DNA of 64,000 nt from an uncultured Actinomycetes bacterium (GCA_900314645.1 OMWB01000003.1:62001-126000), one strand, 5' to 3'. Shown: positions 15,901-25,073, counted from the stretch's first letter. The notes: a model not told the origin generated them from the letters alone. Translations and numbers: made by a program.

Positions 15901-18833
15901 AGGCACTGAAGGGTGTCAAGCAGTATCAGGGCACGCTTACGTTCACAGTAGATGCCGATTATGATGCCATGAATATTAGCGGTAGGGACAAGGCTGGCAA
16001 TGTCGCCACGACAAAACTCGACCTAGTTGAATCGCTGCATATTGACGCATTTACTATTGATACAGAGACCCCAAAGACTTCTATAAGTGATCCAAAATCT
16101 ACCAATCCTGATCTCACTCTTGCTCCCAAGACTGATAATGCTATCGGTACCACCTATTATAACGTTCCGATAAGCTTGGACGTTACAATTCAAGATCGTA
16201 ACCTTGATACAGGTGATACGACTATAGAGGCAAATGGTGGCACCATATCTAATACGAATAAACTTAAACCGAGTAGTGATACTGATGATTGTGAGGTGAC
16301 ATGGACAGCTACCATTGAATATGGTGAGGGTTCCTACGTCGCTCCAACTGTGCATGCCGAAGATCTGGCTGACAACTTCAATGACTATCCGGATGATAGC
16401 CAACCGAAAAAGCAACTCGTTGTTGACTTCACGGCGCCAACGGTGAACAAAGTTACCGTCAACCATGAGCCGACCTACACCGGTCAGGATAAGACGGGTG
16501 AGCGAGAGTTCTATAAACCCGCAACTACGGTAACCATTGATGTTAGCGATAATTTCCGTATTGCGAGTGGCGAAGCGACATCCTTTACGGATGAAGACGG
16601 TGAATACACCAAGGAAGTCACTATAAGCAAGGACGGTAAGACTGGTAGCGTCACCGTGCCTCTGATTGATGGAACCGACTCGAAGAACGATACTGAATTC
16701 GATCGCAAGGTGATTCTGAAGCTTACCGATTTTGCTGGTAATACCCGTACCTGGTCTATCGATAAAAACGGTAAGGTTCAAGATTACAAAGGTAGCTCAA
16801 CTGAGAATAGCTCAATCAACGGTCAGGGTACGTATCCACTTGCACTTATTCATGACAAGACGAGCCCCCGTGCAAGTCTTTCTGGCGTGACCGCTGGAAC
16901 GTATTACAACTCAGATCAGAGTGTTTCGGCTTCTATCAACGAGTTCAACTTCGGCTATCTCAAGAAGTACGAGGGCGAGCGCGCCGTCCTTCATGTTCAG
17001 AAGCAGGAGGGAAATGCTGGTCGCGCGACAACCACGTACGACATACCTGCCTCTAGTTTCCATGGTAACGGAGAGAACTGGTCGTTTACTGAGGCGCTTA
17101 ACAGCGACGGACACTATGTCGTGTGGATTGACTTCCTTGATATCGCTGACAACCAGTCGGAGAAGCCGCGCATTGAGGAGTTTACCATTGACAAGACCGC
17201 TCCTGTCATGACAGTGACCTTTGACAACAATGATGTACACAACGGCAAGTATTACAGCGCAGGCCGCAACGCCACTATCACGGTCACGGAACATAACTTC
17301 GATTCAAGTTTGTTTACCATTGACACCAATGGCTCTATTGGCGGCTGGTCTTCTAACGGTGACACGCATACTTGCATTGTGTCTTTTGGAGAAGACGGTA
17401 CGTACAATCTGGCCATCAGCGGCAGAGATCTTGCCAGCAATGAGGCGGTACCATACACAGAGCCAGAGTTTACCGTCGACACCAAGGCGCCTACGATTAC
17501 GTTTGGTGGTATCGGCGAGCGTCTTGGCATGGAGAACGTGCTTGAAGGCATGGACCTTGAAGAAGGCGAAGACTTCGAAGAGGGCGTCGCATACCACGGT
17601 GTTATCCGTGATGGCGATGCTTACAACGGCGTAGTAGCTCCCGCCATCACTTACGAAGACGAGGCAAACTACGACACGATGGGCTGGGCATTCGAGCTCG
17701 TCGGCAATAAGAATGGCGATGTCAACAAGGGCGATCTACCCAAGGAGGGCTACGATTACGGCGTTTCCGAGGGAAGCAATGCACAGACCGTAACCTTCCA
17801 GGACTTTGGTGCTACGGAAAGTGAAGATGGTACGACCACGTACAACGTGGATGTGGATGACATATATACCATCCATGCCACGTTGAAGGATTTGGCAGAG
17901 AATTCTGCAGAGGCTTACATAACCTTCTCAGTCAATCGTTTTGGTTCGAACTATATTGTTCGTATCCTTGACGATGAGACTGGTGAGCAGTTCGCAGAAG
18001 ACGAAGAGATGCTGCCACAGGCGCCTATGGTTATGGTGCGTGAGATTAACGTGAGTGGTGTTGATTCGGAGCTGGGTGAGCATATCGTTTCGAAGGAATA
18101 TGCAAATACTACGACCGAGATTCAGCAAGATGTTGCGGGTGATGCCCATACCGGTGAAGGCTATCAACTCATCGTGCCAAGGGAAGAGGAGCGGCAGAAC
18201 GAGTACGGCTGGGCAGAATACGTCTACTCTATCCGCTCAGCAAACTTCGGTGCGGGCTCGGGCGATGAGAGCGAGACGGGAGAGGGTCAAGGCCTCTATC
18301 GCGTGAACGTTGCATCTGAAGACTCTGCTTCAAACGGCAATAATACAGCGGACTATTGGAGTTCAGACATGAAGCGCGCAAGTGCTGCCGTCAAGGTCGG
18401 CACAGCTGAGTTTGTTCTCGACCAGCAGGGTCCCATGATTGATGAGGTCGATTTGCCTGGTACGTTCTCGATTGGCGACTATGAGGCATCGTTCCACGTG
18501 ACCGACCTGCTAACCTCCTCGACTAATCCAGATGAGGTTTCCGTCGTCGTTGACGGTGTGAAGCTTGCAGCAGATCAGGTTGAAGACAGGGGCAACGGGA
18601 CATATGCCTTCATGATTCCTAAGAAATCTTTCGCATTCCGCGATGTGCAGATCACGGTAAGCGACTATGCGGGCCGCTCTGACCAAGCTGGTTCCAAGGG
18701 TTCGTACGTGACCAGCTTGGCTCCCGAGGTCCTTTTGGTGCTGGCAGCGGCGGCGGGTCTGACTGGTGGAACGATTGCCTACCGCAGGCGCAAGGAGACT
18801 GTTGAACCTGATGCCCCTACAGCGCGCAGCTAA
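12963..18833 (+). CDS. Giant Ig-like-repeat surface protein with C-terminal membrane anchor
   Basis: 1,956 residues from ATG 12963 (GGGAGAAGG before it). An extended N-region and hydrophobic stretch (VLMGTLSLSLVASLVPV) end in VNAYA, a likely signal-peptidase site. Three copies of a 24-residue Pro/Glu/Thr repeat follow. The body is a series of Ig-like beta domains, each opened by a linker like DKTAPVMTV, DRTQPYMFI or DFTAPTVN and containing TITVTEHNF-type strands. It ends with VLLVLAAAAGLTGGTIAY and a short basic tail, giving a membrane anchor without LPXTG. The middle (about 13.9-16.5 kb) is richer in A/T than the ends. Lying between kinase and EssC genes, it may be an adhesin or a wall-spanning part of the secretion system; the latter is a guess. 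Confidence 0.8.
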   Translation: MIKKSTEKNNASIEMLMRNAGKRVLMGTLSLSLVASLVPVRPVNAYADDPVPDVMEEPVSEPVPGAAGDPTEAEDGTTTGGPVSEPVPGAAGDPTEAEDGTTTGGPVSEPVPGTAGDPTEAEDGITTEETSETRSESSDDTVEGELEGSNSEGKASNAKKSSSNETDVVLTAQQDEEGQNTPKVKVTREVEGETQEVEPDPTDSSATKTTDYTNVKELAILVTDQDENLSVDENDSYIEVEHTSFDSSEADSPKSKTTFNQSADKLQEYKATVELEEGTNVVTIVAKDEDGNTAEAWTRTIVLDTAAPEVTSCSFDSTAAAGQYRKRSLTVNIKDDSQIDTDHTKLLVTVDAEENPREITPEFTISGKTATGVISFTEAGTYSDIVIETSDGINTKTYNLSEEAFIINPQPVINDATWPTGVSLVPTMEISITDESGDFDPANTTVGGITQSNDRLSNWTTSDNKTWTATYTFVPGWTYEVEVIAYDGLGSVTRIFTGSAAGDQTAPTFAEATISRSYANIIGADNEDGALIVYGSIEATEEVPEPDNTVTITIGVSDNLLLDTVRVLPNQDGQEQNYSCIISDSNDGKGGKTVQIKLENDGNTIDRDIYIIAKDKAGNTSVWCINKDFTTTVDGEEVSSGNNSLFEVLNQTNPYALTLDLKDPEISITGIDTEGDDRDSVYSEPVTVTVTVNESNFNLLKKYYPNRAVFNIYKKNDSGTYELYKSVRAYEFDESSFDCLLNADGEYKVSSSFRDIADRLVIPTSVEFAINTSNPKGDITVRSAQGMIADGSVHNIDSAVVSFAVRDKNLSTKKTSVAVTGKAPNGDAITLGDIRGTWNKSGEGETTQYIFVPEDMDMLTFAEEGTYTVELKPVGKGKTKKDKDQARIGDPETFTFTIDRTQPYMFIEWDNHGDEGAPHNGNYYQKERTATITVVEANWDEDGFEDVVATATGRSNANLDLINVSSGWSLLKDTYNGDIEALKGVKQYQGTLTFTVDADYDAMNISGRDKAGNVATTKLDLVESLHIDAFTIDTETPKTSISDPKSTNPDLTLAPKTDNAIGTTYYNVPISLDVTIQDRNLDTGDTTIEANGGTISNTNKLKPSSDTDDCEVTWTATIEYGEGSYVAPTVHAEDLADNFNDYPDDSQPKKQLVVDFTAPTVNKVTVNHEPTYTGQDKTGEREFYKPATTVTIDVSDNFRIASGEATSFTDEDGEYTKEVTISKDGKTGSVTVPLIDGTDSKNDTEFDRKVILKLTDFAGNTRTWSIDKNGKVQDYKGSSTENSSINGQGTYPLALIHDKTSPRASLSGVTAGTYYNSDQSVSASINEFNFGYLKKYEGERAVLHVQKQEGNAGRATTTYDIPASSFHGNGENWSFTEALNSDGHYVVWIDFLDIADNQSEKPRIEEFTIDKTAPVMTVTFDNNDVHNGKYYSAGRNATITVTEHNFDSSLFTIDTNGSIGGWSSNGDTHTCIVSFGEDGTYNLAISGRDLASNEAVPYTEPEFTVDTKAPTITFGGIGERLGMENVLEGMDLEEGEDFEEGVAYHGVIRDGDAYNGVVAPAITYEDEANYDTMGWAFELVGNKNGDVNKGDLPKEGYDYGVSEGSNAQTVTFQDFGATESEDGTTTYNVDVDDIYTIHATLKDLAENSAEAYITFSVNRFGSNYIVRILDDETGEQFAEDEEMLPQAPMVMVREINVSGVDSELGEHIVSKEYANTTTEIQQDVAGDAHTGEGYQLIVPREEERQNEYGWAEYVYSIRSANFGAGSGDESETGEGQGLYRVNVASEDSASNGNNTADYWSSDMKRASAAVKVGTAEFVLDQQGPMIDEVDLPGTFSIGDYEASFHVTDLLTSSTNPDEVSVVVDGVKLAADQVEDRGNGTYAFMIPKKSFAFRDVQITVSDYAGRSDQAGSKGSYVTSLAPEVLLVLAAAAGLTGGTIAYRRRKETVEPDAPTARS
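13134..13349 (+). repeat. Three tandem 72-bp repeats
   Basis: Units at 13134-13205, 13206-13277 and 13278-13349 differ by only a few bases. Each encodes a 24-residue segment beginning PVSEPVPG and ending DGTTTGG (the third ends DGITTEE). Such in-frame repeats can change copy number by slippage and would lengthen the stalk near the N-terminus of the surface protein. Confidence 0.95.
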
Positions 18834-18871
18834 GAACGATAAACGTGGCCGATGAGAATCAGAGGAGGTGA

Positions 18872-20044
18872 ATGCACGCCATGCTCTTTAACAAAAGGCC
18901 AAGTGCCCTAAAGTGCCCTTCTTGTGGAGGAGATGTTGAAGCGGGTTGGAAGTACTGCCTCAACTGTGGAATACAGCTTAATGGACAGTCTGCTGGCGAT
19001 GCGGGAGCCTCCTCTAGTATGACAAAACTAACCAAGAGACAGCAGCCGTTCACGGTTGGCGGGCTCAATGTGGTGAGTCAGCTTGTAGAAGTGAATGATA
19101 CAGGTTTCCACACTGGCTCGGCCGGTGACTTTGTGACATCACCCGTCCATACCGGAACGAGCGATACCGAGGACTCTTATCCGTTGAGAGACCCTGCCGA
19201 CTGGCTCGCGTCAGCTTCAGGTACTGTAGGGTTGTCGCAACAAGACGGTGGTGGCGCATCGGCCATGCGGATCAAGCTCGTGCCACTTACGAATGCTGTG
19301 AAATCGGAAACCACAGGGGTAATACAGTATGCAAGTGGCGACACAAGCGTTTTTGGAGTATCCGCCCAAGCTGATGAAGAAGTGGGTGCTCAGGAAGTAA
19401 CGGCTGGTGAAAAGCATTTTGTACATCAGGCGGATGCAACGCATTTCTCTCGTCAGGAGTCTTATGTACAGGACTCTGTTGGGACAACGGTCTTTGGTGC
19501 TGATGTGTACGACCCAGTGGTTTCTTCATCTGTTTCAGTTGTGAGAGTTGGACAATTCAAAGCTGTGGGAGTTCCGGACTCATCCGATATCCTTGGGCAA
19601 AATGCAGAGATTGGGCTCGAGCAGAAGCCGGATGTACGTAAGACTAGCGAAGATTCAGTTGCTCCAGTCAATCGCAAGGAGGTCCCTATTCCTGATGGTT
19701 TTGCGTCAGAAGACGATGACCCCGATTCACCCACACTCGTTTTTGAAGAAGAACCCCGGATTTCGATTCGTCGATTGTCGACAGGCCAGGTGTACGAGTG
19801 CAAGTTGCCAACCGTGCTCGGCAAGGGTACCCGTGCGACGCTGATGCTCTCAGGAAACAGGGGAATCAGTCGAAGGCATGCCGTTCTTTTCGAATCAGAG
19901 GGTCACTACGTGCTCAAGGATAACGATTCGAGCAACGGCACCTTTGTCAATGAGCAGAGACTTGGAAAAGGCGAGTCAGCGATTCTTGAGGCGGGAGACA
20001 TTTTTCGTCTCGCCAACGAGGAGTTTGAGTTTCTAGTGGATTAG
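18872..20044 (+). CDS. Zinc-ribbon FHA-domain protein with T-x-V-F motifs
   Basis: 390 residues. GGAGG precedes ATG 18872; a second ATG 9 bases on is also possible. An N-terminal zinc ribbon (LKCPSCG and YCLNCG) is followed by a long disordered acidic linker. The C-terminal FHA domain (about residues 295-390) has GISRRHA and NDSSNGTFVN, the phosphothreonine-binding residues. The linker carries GDTSVFG (near 157), GTTVFGAD (near 207) and DSPTLVFEEE (near 284), the same motif as the phosphatase tail. This arrangement resembles GarA/OdhI, where a phosphorylated T-x-V-F motif folds back onto the FHA domain. It is probably a phospho-switch reading the adjacent kinase. Confidence 0.8.
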   Translation: MHAMLFNKRPSALKCPSCGGDVEAGWKYCLNCGIQLNGQSAGDAGASSSMTKLTKRQQPFTVGGLNVVSQLVEVNDTGFHTGSAGDFVTSPVHTGTSDTEDSYPLRDPADWLASASGTVGLSQQDGGGASAMRIKLVPLTNAVKSETTGVIQYASGDTSVFGVSAQADEEVGAQEVTAGEKHFVHQADATHFSRQESYVQDSVGTTVFGADVYDPVVSSSVSVVRVGQFKAVGVPDSSDILGQNAEIGLEQKPDVRKTSEDSVAPVNRKEVPIPDGFASEDDDPDSPTLVFEEEPRISIRRLSTGQVYECKLPTVLGKGTRATLMLSGNRGISRRHAVLFESEGHYVLKDNDSSNGTFVNEQRLGKGESAILEAGDIFRLANEEFEFLVD

Positions 20045-20088
20045 GGCCTGGATACGCCAGGTTCTGATGAATAGAAAGGTTGGATATT

Positions 20089-20376
20089 ATGGCTGGACAG
20101 ATTAGGATTACGCCCGATCAGATGCGCTCCCGCGCTAACGAGTACCGCAATGAGGCCGACAGGGTTGGCGAGGTCATCTCCAAGATGGACAGCCTCCTCT
20201 CTGCTCTTCAGGGTGAGTGGGAAGGTGAAGCGAGCCGTGCGTACGAGGCCCGCTTCCAGGAGCTGCGTCCCAGCTTCGTGAAGGCCCAGGAGCTTATCCA
20301 GGAGATTGCCCAGTCTCTGGACAACACCGCTGCTACTCTCGAGGCAACCGATCAGCAGATCGCTCAGGGCATGTAA
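20089..20376 (+). CDS. WXG100 (ESAT-6-like) secretion substrate
   Basis: 95 residues, the typical length. Two helices flank the turn GEWEGEA, the W-x-G motif. The C-terminal half ends in a region with Tyr and acidic residues, and no signal peptide is present, as expected for type VII substrates that leave as helical hairpin dimers. GAAAGG precedes ATG 20089. It is immediately followed by a strong terminator and then by the EssC-like ATPase, the classic neighbour. A paralogue lacking the W-x-G turn lies at 38,707. Confidence 0.93.
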   Translation: MAGQIRITPDQMRSRANEYRNEADRVGEVISKMDSLLSALQGEWEGEASRAYEARFQELRPSFVKAQELIQEIAQSLDNTAATLEATDQQIAQGM

Positions 20377-20385
20377 ACGCATGGG

Positions 20386-20419
20386 CCGGCACTCCCTTGC
20401 TGGGGGAGTGCCGGTTTTT
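20386..20419 (+). terminator. Rho-independent terminator after WXG100
   Basis: An 11-base perfect stem (CCGGCACTCCC at 20386-20396 pairing with 20404-20414) with a 7-base loop is followed by TTTTT. It should cut most transcripts after the WXG100 gene and keep EssC expression lower, a common stoichiometric device in such loci. Confidence 0.92.
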
Positions 20420-20444
20420 CCATCAAATCAGGGATGGTGGACGA

Positions 20445-23400
20445 TTGGCATACCGGTTGCTTGTGACGCTTAAGAATCAAGTGTCATCAAAAACATTCTC
20501 GTTTGACGAAGCGGTGCAGTCGGCAATCTGGTTGGGCATGGATGCCAATGTCGGTGCCGACAATTCCATCGCCCACCTCGAGCTGCACGACGGAAGAGTC
20601 GTGCTCTCGGCATCCAAACATCACAAGCTCTCCCAGCCTGCGGTTAACGATGCGTTGGAGCTTGAACCCGACAAGGAGGCGGTGGTCTCTGTTTCAGACG
20701 ACCGCAACACCGAGATAATCACGCTCTATATCCGTCCGGTGCACCAAGGAATGCGCACCTACCGCAAGCTCGGCTTCTTCCAGGAGACAACCGTCAGTAT
20801 CGGTCGCGCGGCAGACTGTGGCTTCGCTTACATGAGCAGGTTCGTATCGAGCCATCACGCCGAGCTTTCATTTGTACAGGGCCGTCTCACGATCACCGAT
20901 CTGGGAAGCTCTAATGGAACGCTGGTCAATGGGGTGCAGCTGCAGGCCCACAATCCCCGCTGGCTGGCTCCGGGAGACGTAGTGGAGATTCTCGACCTGA
21001 CAATTGGCGCAGGTTCTGACTTCATAACCGTAAACGAGCCAAGCGGACTGGTCATGCAAAACATCGAGGGCATCGGCCTGATGACCCATGGTGCCATCGT
21101 AGCCGCAATGCCTGACGTCGAAGAGACCGACCAAGAGCCCGAGGTGTTCTACCCCGCACCTCGTCTCTCGAAGTCCATTCATCCCCTCAAGTTGCACGTC
21201 GACGATCCGCCCTCGAAGAAGCCTCAGGAAGACCAGCCGGTCATCATGCAAATCGGGCCTTCGTTCCTCATGGGCCTATCGTCGGTTTTTATGGTGGCGT
21301 CGTCGCTTTCGCGTGTGGCCGAGGGCGCGGGGTTCTTGTCGGTGGCACCGAGTGTCGCGATGGCCGTCGCCATGATTGGCGGCTCAGTGGTGTGGCCCAT
21401 CATCTCGCGTGGCTATACTCGTCGCAAGGACGAGCGAGACGAGGCACGGCGTGGCAGGCTCTACATCTCGTATCTTGACGGCATCGAAAACAGCCTAGCT
21501 AACGAGGCTGCTTCTCAGGCGCAGATTCTCGAGGAGAATCGCCGTCCTGTGGGCGAACTCATGGAGCGGGCGTCGGTGTTGTCACCCATGCTCATGAATC
21601 ACACAAGCGTGCACACAGACTTCATGGACCTGCGTGTCGGTGTCGGGGATGCAGACATCTCTGCTGAGATCACCTGGCCGCAACACCACTTCTCGTTGGC
21701 TGACGACCGCATGCTTGACGCTGTCGACGACCTGTCGAAGCGCCCTCCTCTGCTGCGCGATATCCCCCTCGCCTTCAATCCGGCAAAGAACTTCATTGCA
21801 GGCATCATCGGTGAGCGCGCCACCATGTGGGAATTCTTGAGAGGCCTGCTCATTCAGGTATGCTCGCTCTACAGTTACCAAGACGTTAAAATCGTTATGG
21901 TGAGCACGGAGGACGAAATGGCTGAGTGGGACTTCCTCACCCATCTTGGCCATCTGTACGACCCGACGGGTACGCACCGCTATGTGGCCCTTACGTACTC
22001 GGGCATGATTTCGGAGGGTTTGCTCATCGAGCACGAGCTCGAGGCTCGTGCGGAGATGCGTGCCGAGGTGCTTGGCGACTACGGGGTGTACTACATCATC
22101 GTGTGCTCAAACTTGCAGTTGGCCAAGAAGACCGAAGCCATAACGCGCCTCCTCAAGCTACGCGAGAACAAGGGCTTCTCGCTCATTTACATGGGTGACG
22201 ACCTGAGCGACCTCCCGCGTGAGTGCGGCTACATCGTGGACCTTAATCCCAAGAGTGGTGCAAACCTGGGCATCTCCCTTGACATGGCTACAAGCGAGAG
22301 CCGACAGCGGCCTCGCAGGGCCCGCATGTTCGCGCGTTCCGACGTCCAGGGCACCTTGCAACAATTTGACCCAGACATCATGGTGTCGACCGAGCGCGCT
22401 CGCGACTTTGCCCTCTCGCTTGCCCGGGCTCGCCTCGACGTACCCGAGCAGCGAAGCGCAATGCCGGATAGTGTCGGATTCCTCGAGATGTTCCAGGTGG
22501 GTAGTGTCGGGCATCTCAACATCGGTCAGCGCTGGGCCGAGAACGATGCCTCCCAGAGCCTGCAAACCTGGATGGGAGCTGACGAAGAGGGTGAGCATGC
22601 CGTACTCGACCTGCATGAGGACATCCACGGCCCGCACGGCCTCATCGCCGGAACCACGGGTTCGGGAAAGTCGGAGTTCATCATCACCTATGTGCTCTCG
22701 ATGTGCGTCAACTACGCCCCTGACGAGGTCGCCTTCGTGCTCATCGACTACAAGGGCGGTGGCTTGGCGGGCGCATTCGAGAATGAGCGACATCACCTGC
22801 CGCACCTTGCTGGCACGATCACTAACCTCGACGGTGGCTCGATCAAGCGCTCGCTCGTTTCCATCCAGTCCGAGCTTAAGCGTCGGCAGGATCTCTTCAA
22901 CCAGGCGCGCGACATCACCGGCGAAGCGACGATGGACATCTATAAGTACCTATCGTTCTATCGCCAGGGGGTGCTGACCGAGCCCCTGCCGCACCTCTTC
23001 ATTGTCGCTGACGAGTTTGCTGAGCTCAAGCAGCAGGAGCCGGAGTTCATGGACGAGCTCATCTCCGCGGCACGCATCGGCCGCTCGCTCGGTGTGCATC
23101 TCATTCTGGCTACCCAGAAGCCCTCCGGTGTCGTCAATGACCAGATTTGGTCGAACGCCCGCTTCAAAGTGTGCCTGAAGGTGTCGGATGCCGGCGACTC
23201 TCGCGAGATGATCCACCGCGACGATGCGGCAGACATCACCCAGGCAGGACGGTATTACCTGTTGGTTGGCTATAATGAGAGCTTCTCCACGGGACAGGCT
23301 GCCTATGCAGGCTTGCCCTATGTAGCCTCGGAGTCGTTCGAGGTGCGCCGCGACAATGCCGTGGAGCTGCTTGATGCCGAGGGCAACGAGGTCACCCGCC

Positions 23401-25058
23401 TGCGTCCCGTGAGCTCCCAGAGGCGCGGCGGCGAGTCGGAGCTCAACGCCGTGCTCTCCCAGATTGAGGAGGCGTCTCGCACTACAAGTAAGCAGGCGCA
23501 ACGGCTATGGCTCGACCCGCTTCCGCCCCTCATCCCGTTTGATAGCATCCGCAATCGCTATGAGCTGACCAGCAAGAACGGTCTTAACTGCTTTGTTGGT
23601 GAGATTGACGACCCCGACAGCCAGCGGCAGTATGCCTTTGAGGTCGATATCGTCGAGGCGGGTAACATGATGCTCTATGGCACCCAGAACTCCGATGTAG
23701 ATGGGTGGATGCGGGCAATCATGGTCTCCCTCGCGTCAGAATACGACGCGAGGAAGCTGTGGCTGTACGCTATTGACTATGGTTCGGGAGCACTCGTCGC
23801 CCTTGAAGGCCTTCCCCAGTTTGGCGGCATCGTGCTCTCGGGCGACACGGAGCGCCTGGGCAACCTCTTCCGAATGCTCGAGGGGGAGATGCAGGAACGT
23901 CGTAAGCTACTTTCGCCCTACGGTGGCAGCATCGATGCCTACAATGCAAGGGAGGCAACGCCACTTGCGCGCATCGTCGTGGGCATTGCCAATCTGGCCT
24001 CCTTCCAGGAGCTTAATCCCAACATGGAAGACCGCTTCGTCATGCTCACCCGTGACGCTCCGCGCTACGGCATCCATGTGATTGCTACGGCGGCGACGGC
24101 GAACACGCCCCGCATGCGACTTCGCTCCAACTTTGGCATGGAGATCCCCACCATGCTCAACGACCAATCTGACTACGTGACCATCTTTGGGTCGCTGCGC
24201 GGCGTCACGCCTCCGCAGCAGGAGCGCCGTGGCATCGTGCGCAAGGAGAAGCGCCTGTTGGAGTTCCAGGGAATGGTGCTGGCAGACGAGCAGCGCTCTG
24301 AGTCGGATGTCATCGGGTCCGTGGCGCTGCGGGCAAGGGCGCTGACGTCGGCAAACGCCCGGCCTATTCCGCAGCTGCCCGCTTTCGTAGGATACAAAGA
24401 CATGCATGCCGCTGCCGACGGCTCGCGCGTCCCGGTCGGCTATTCGAAGATGTCGATAGAACCTGTGTGGCACAACCTGGAGAAGTCCCCCTACATGCTC
24501 GTGCTCGGTAATGATGAGGAGTCGCTGGGGATGTATCTGCGGGGACTGCGCGAGTCCTACGCCCATGGCGATGCGGCTTACCGGTTCATTGACACCCAGC
24601 ACATCTTGGGCGAAGTGCCCGACCCCAACGTACTGAGCGACGAGGACAGGCTCGTGGAGTTTATCGACGAGCTTGATGCAGGCGCCAGTGATGTGCAGGT
24701 GATTATCTTCACTAGTGTCGCTCAGACTATAAGCGGACTACCGACTTCCTCGTCCACGAAGATCCAGGACTACATCGCTAAGGAAAAGGGCTCCGGAAAG
24801 ACAAGCCTTATTGTTGCGACCGAACTCTGGCGCGTGCGCTCCATCTATGCGGACTGGTACAAAGTCGTCTCGTCATCTGGCAACGGCATCTGGGTCGGAG
24901 GTGGATTCTCCGACCAGAGTGTCTACCGTTTCGCGCGGTCTCTTCCAGAGTACCGGCAGCCTGCGGATCGTTCGGATGCCTTCTATGTGATGCGCGGAAA
25001 CGTTGTTGGCGTTCGACTGATCGAGGCGTCGGACGAGCCTCGTGGCGACGATCTGTGA
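20445..25058 (+). CDS. essC: EssC-like FtsK/SpoIIIE secretion ATPase with FHA domain
   Basis: 1,537 residues from TTG 20445 (GGATGGTGG just before); GTG 20463 is an alternative. Domain order: an N-terminal beta region, FHA at about 105-190 (IGRAADCGF, SSHHAEL, GSSNGTLVNG), two membrane helices at about 267-320, and three FtsK-like ATPase domains. Domain 1 has an intact Walker A (GTTGSGKS, 736-743) and Walker B (FIVADE, D856). Domains 2 (near 1,075, LYGTQNSDVD) and 3 (near 1,351, LVLGNDEESL) have lost the P-loop. It is the motor and central membrane component of type VII secretion. The single clear FHA domain fits control by the kinase encoded upstream. Confidence 0.93.
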   Translation: MAYRLLVTLKNQVSSKTFSFDEAVQSAIWLGMDANVGADNSIAHLELHDGRVVLSASKHHKLSQPAVNDALELEPDKEAVVSVSDDRNTEIITLYIRPVHQGMRTYRKLGFFQETTVSIGRAADCGFAYMSRFVSSHHAELSFVQGRLTITDLGSSNGTLVNGVQLQAHNPRWLAPGDVVEILDLTIGAGSDFITVNEPSGLVMQNIEGIGLMTHGAIVAAMPDVEETDQEPEVFYPAPRLSKSIHPLKLHVDDPPSKKPQEDQPVIMQIGPSFLMGLSSVFMVASSLSRVAEGAGFLSVAPSVAMAVAMIGGSVVWPIISRGYTRRKDERDEARRGRLYISYLDGIENSLANEAASQAQILEENRRPVGELMERASVLSPMLMNHTSVHTDFMDLRVGVGDADISAEITWPQHHFSLADDRMLDAVDDLSKRPPLLRDIPLAFNPAKNFIAGIIGERATMWEFLRGLLIQVCSLYSYQDVKIVMVSTEDEMAEWDFLTHLGHLYDPTGTHRYVALTYSGMISEGLLIEHELEARAEMRAEVLGDYGVYYIIVCSNLQLAKKTEAITRLLKLRENKGFSLIYMGDDLSDLPRECGYIVDLNPKSGANLGISLDMATSESRQRPRRARMFARSDVQGTLQQFDPDIMVSTERARDFALSLARARLDVPEQRSAMPDSVGFLEMFQVGSVGHLNIGQRWAENDASQSLQTWMGADEEGEHAVLDLHEDIHGPHGLIAGTTGSGKSEFIITYVLSMCVNYAPDEVAFVLIDYKGGGLAGAFENERHHLPHLAGTITNLDGGSIKRSLVSIQSELKRRQDLFNQARDITGEATMDIYKYLSFYRQGVLTEPLPHLFIVADEFAELKQQEPEFMDELISAARIGRSLGVHLILATQKPSGVVNDQIWSNARFKVCLKVSDAGDSREMIHRDDAADITQAGRYYLLVGYNESFSTGQAAYAGLPYVASESFEVRRDNAVELLDAEGNEVTRLRPVSSQRRGGESELNAVLSQIEEASRTTSKQAQRLWLDPLPPLIPFDSIRNRYELTSKNGLNCFVGEIDDPDSQRQYAFEVDIVEAGNMMLYGTQNSDVDGWMRAIMVSLASEYDARKLWLYAIDYGSGALVALEGLPQFGGIVLSGDTERLGNLFRMLEGEMQERRKLLSPYGGSIDAYNAREATPLARIVVGIANLASFQELNPNMEDRFVMLTRDAPRYGIHVIATAATANTPRMRLRSNFGMEIPTMLNDQSDYVTIFGSLRGVTPPQQERRGIVRKEKRLLEFQGMVLADEQRSESDVIGSVALRARALTSANARPIPQLPAFVGYKDMHAAADGSRVPVGYSKMSIEPVWHNLEKSPYMLVLGNDEESLGMYLRGLRESYAHGDAAYRFIDTQHILGEVPDPNVLSDEDRLVEFIDELDAGASDVQVIIFTSVAQTISGLPTSSSTKIQDYIAKEKGSGKTSLIVATELWRVRSIYADWYKVVSSSGNGIWVGGGFSDQSVYRFARSLPEYRQPADRSDAFYVMRGNVVGVRLIEASDEPRGDDL

Positions 25059-25073
25059 TAGGGGGACTACAAG

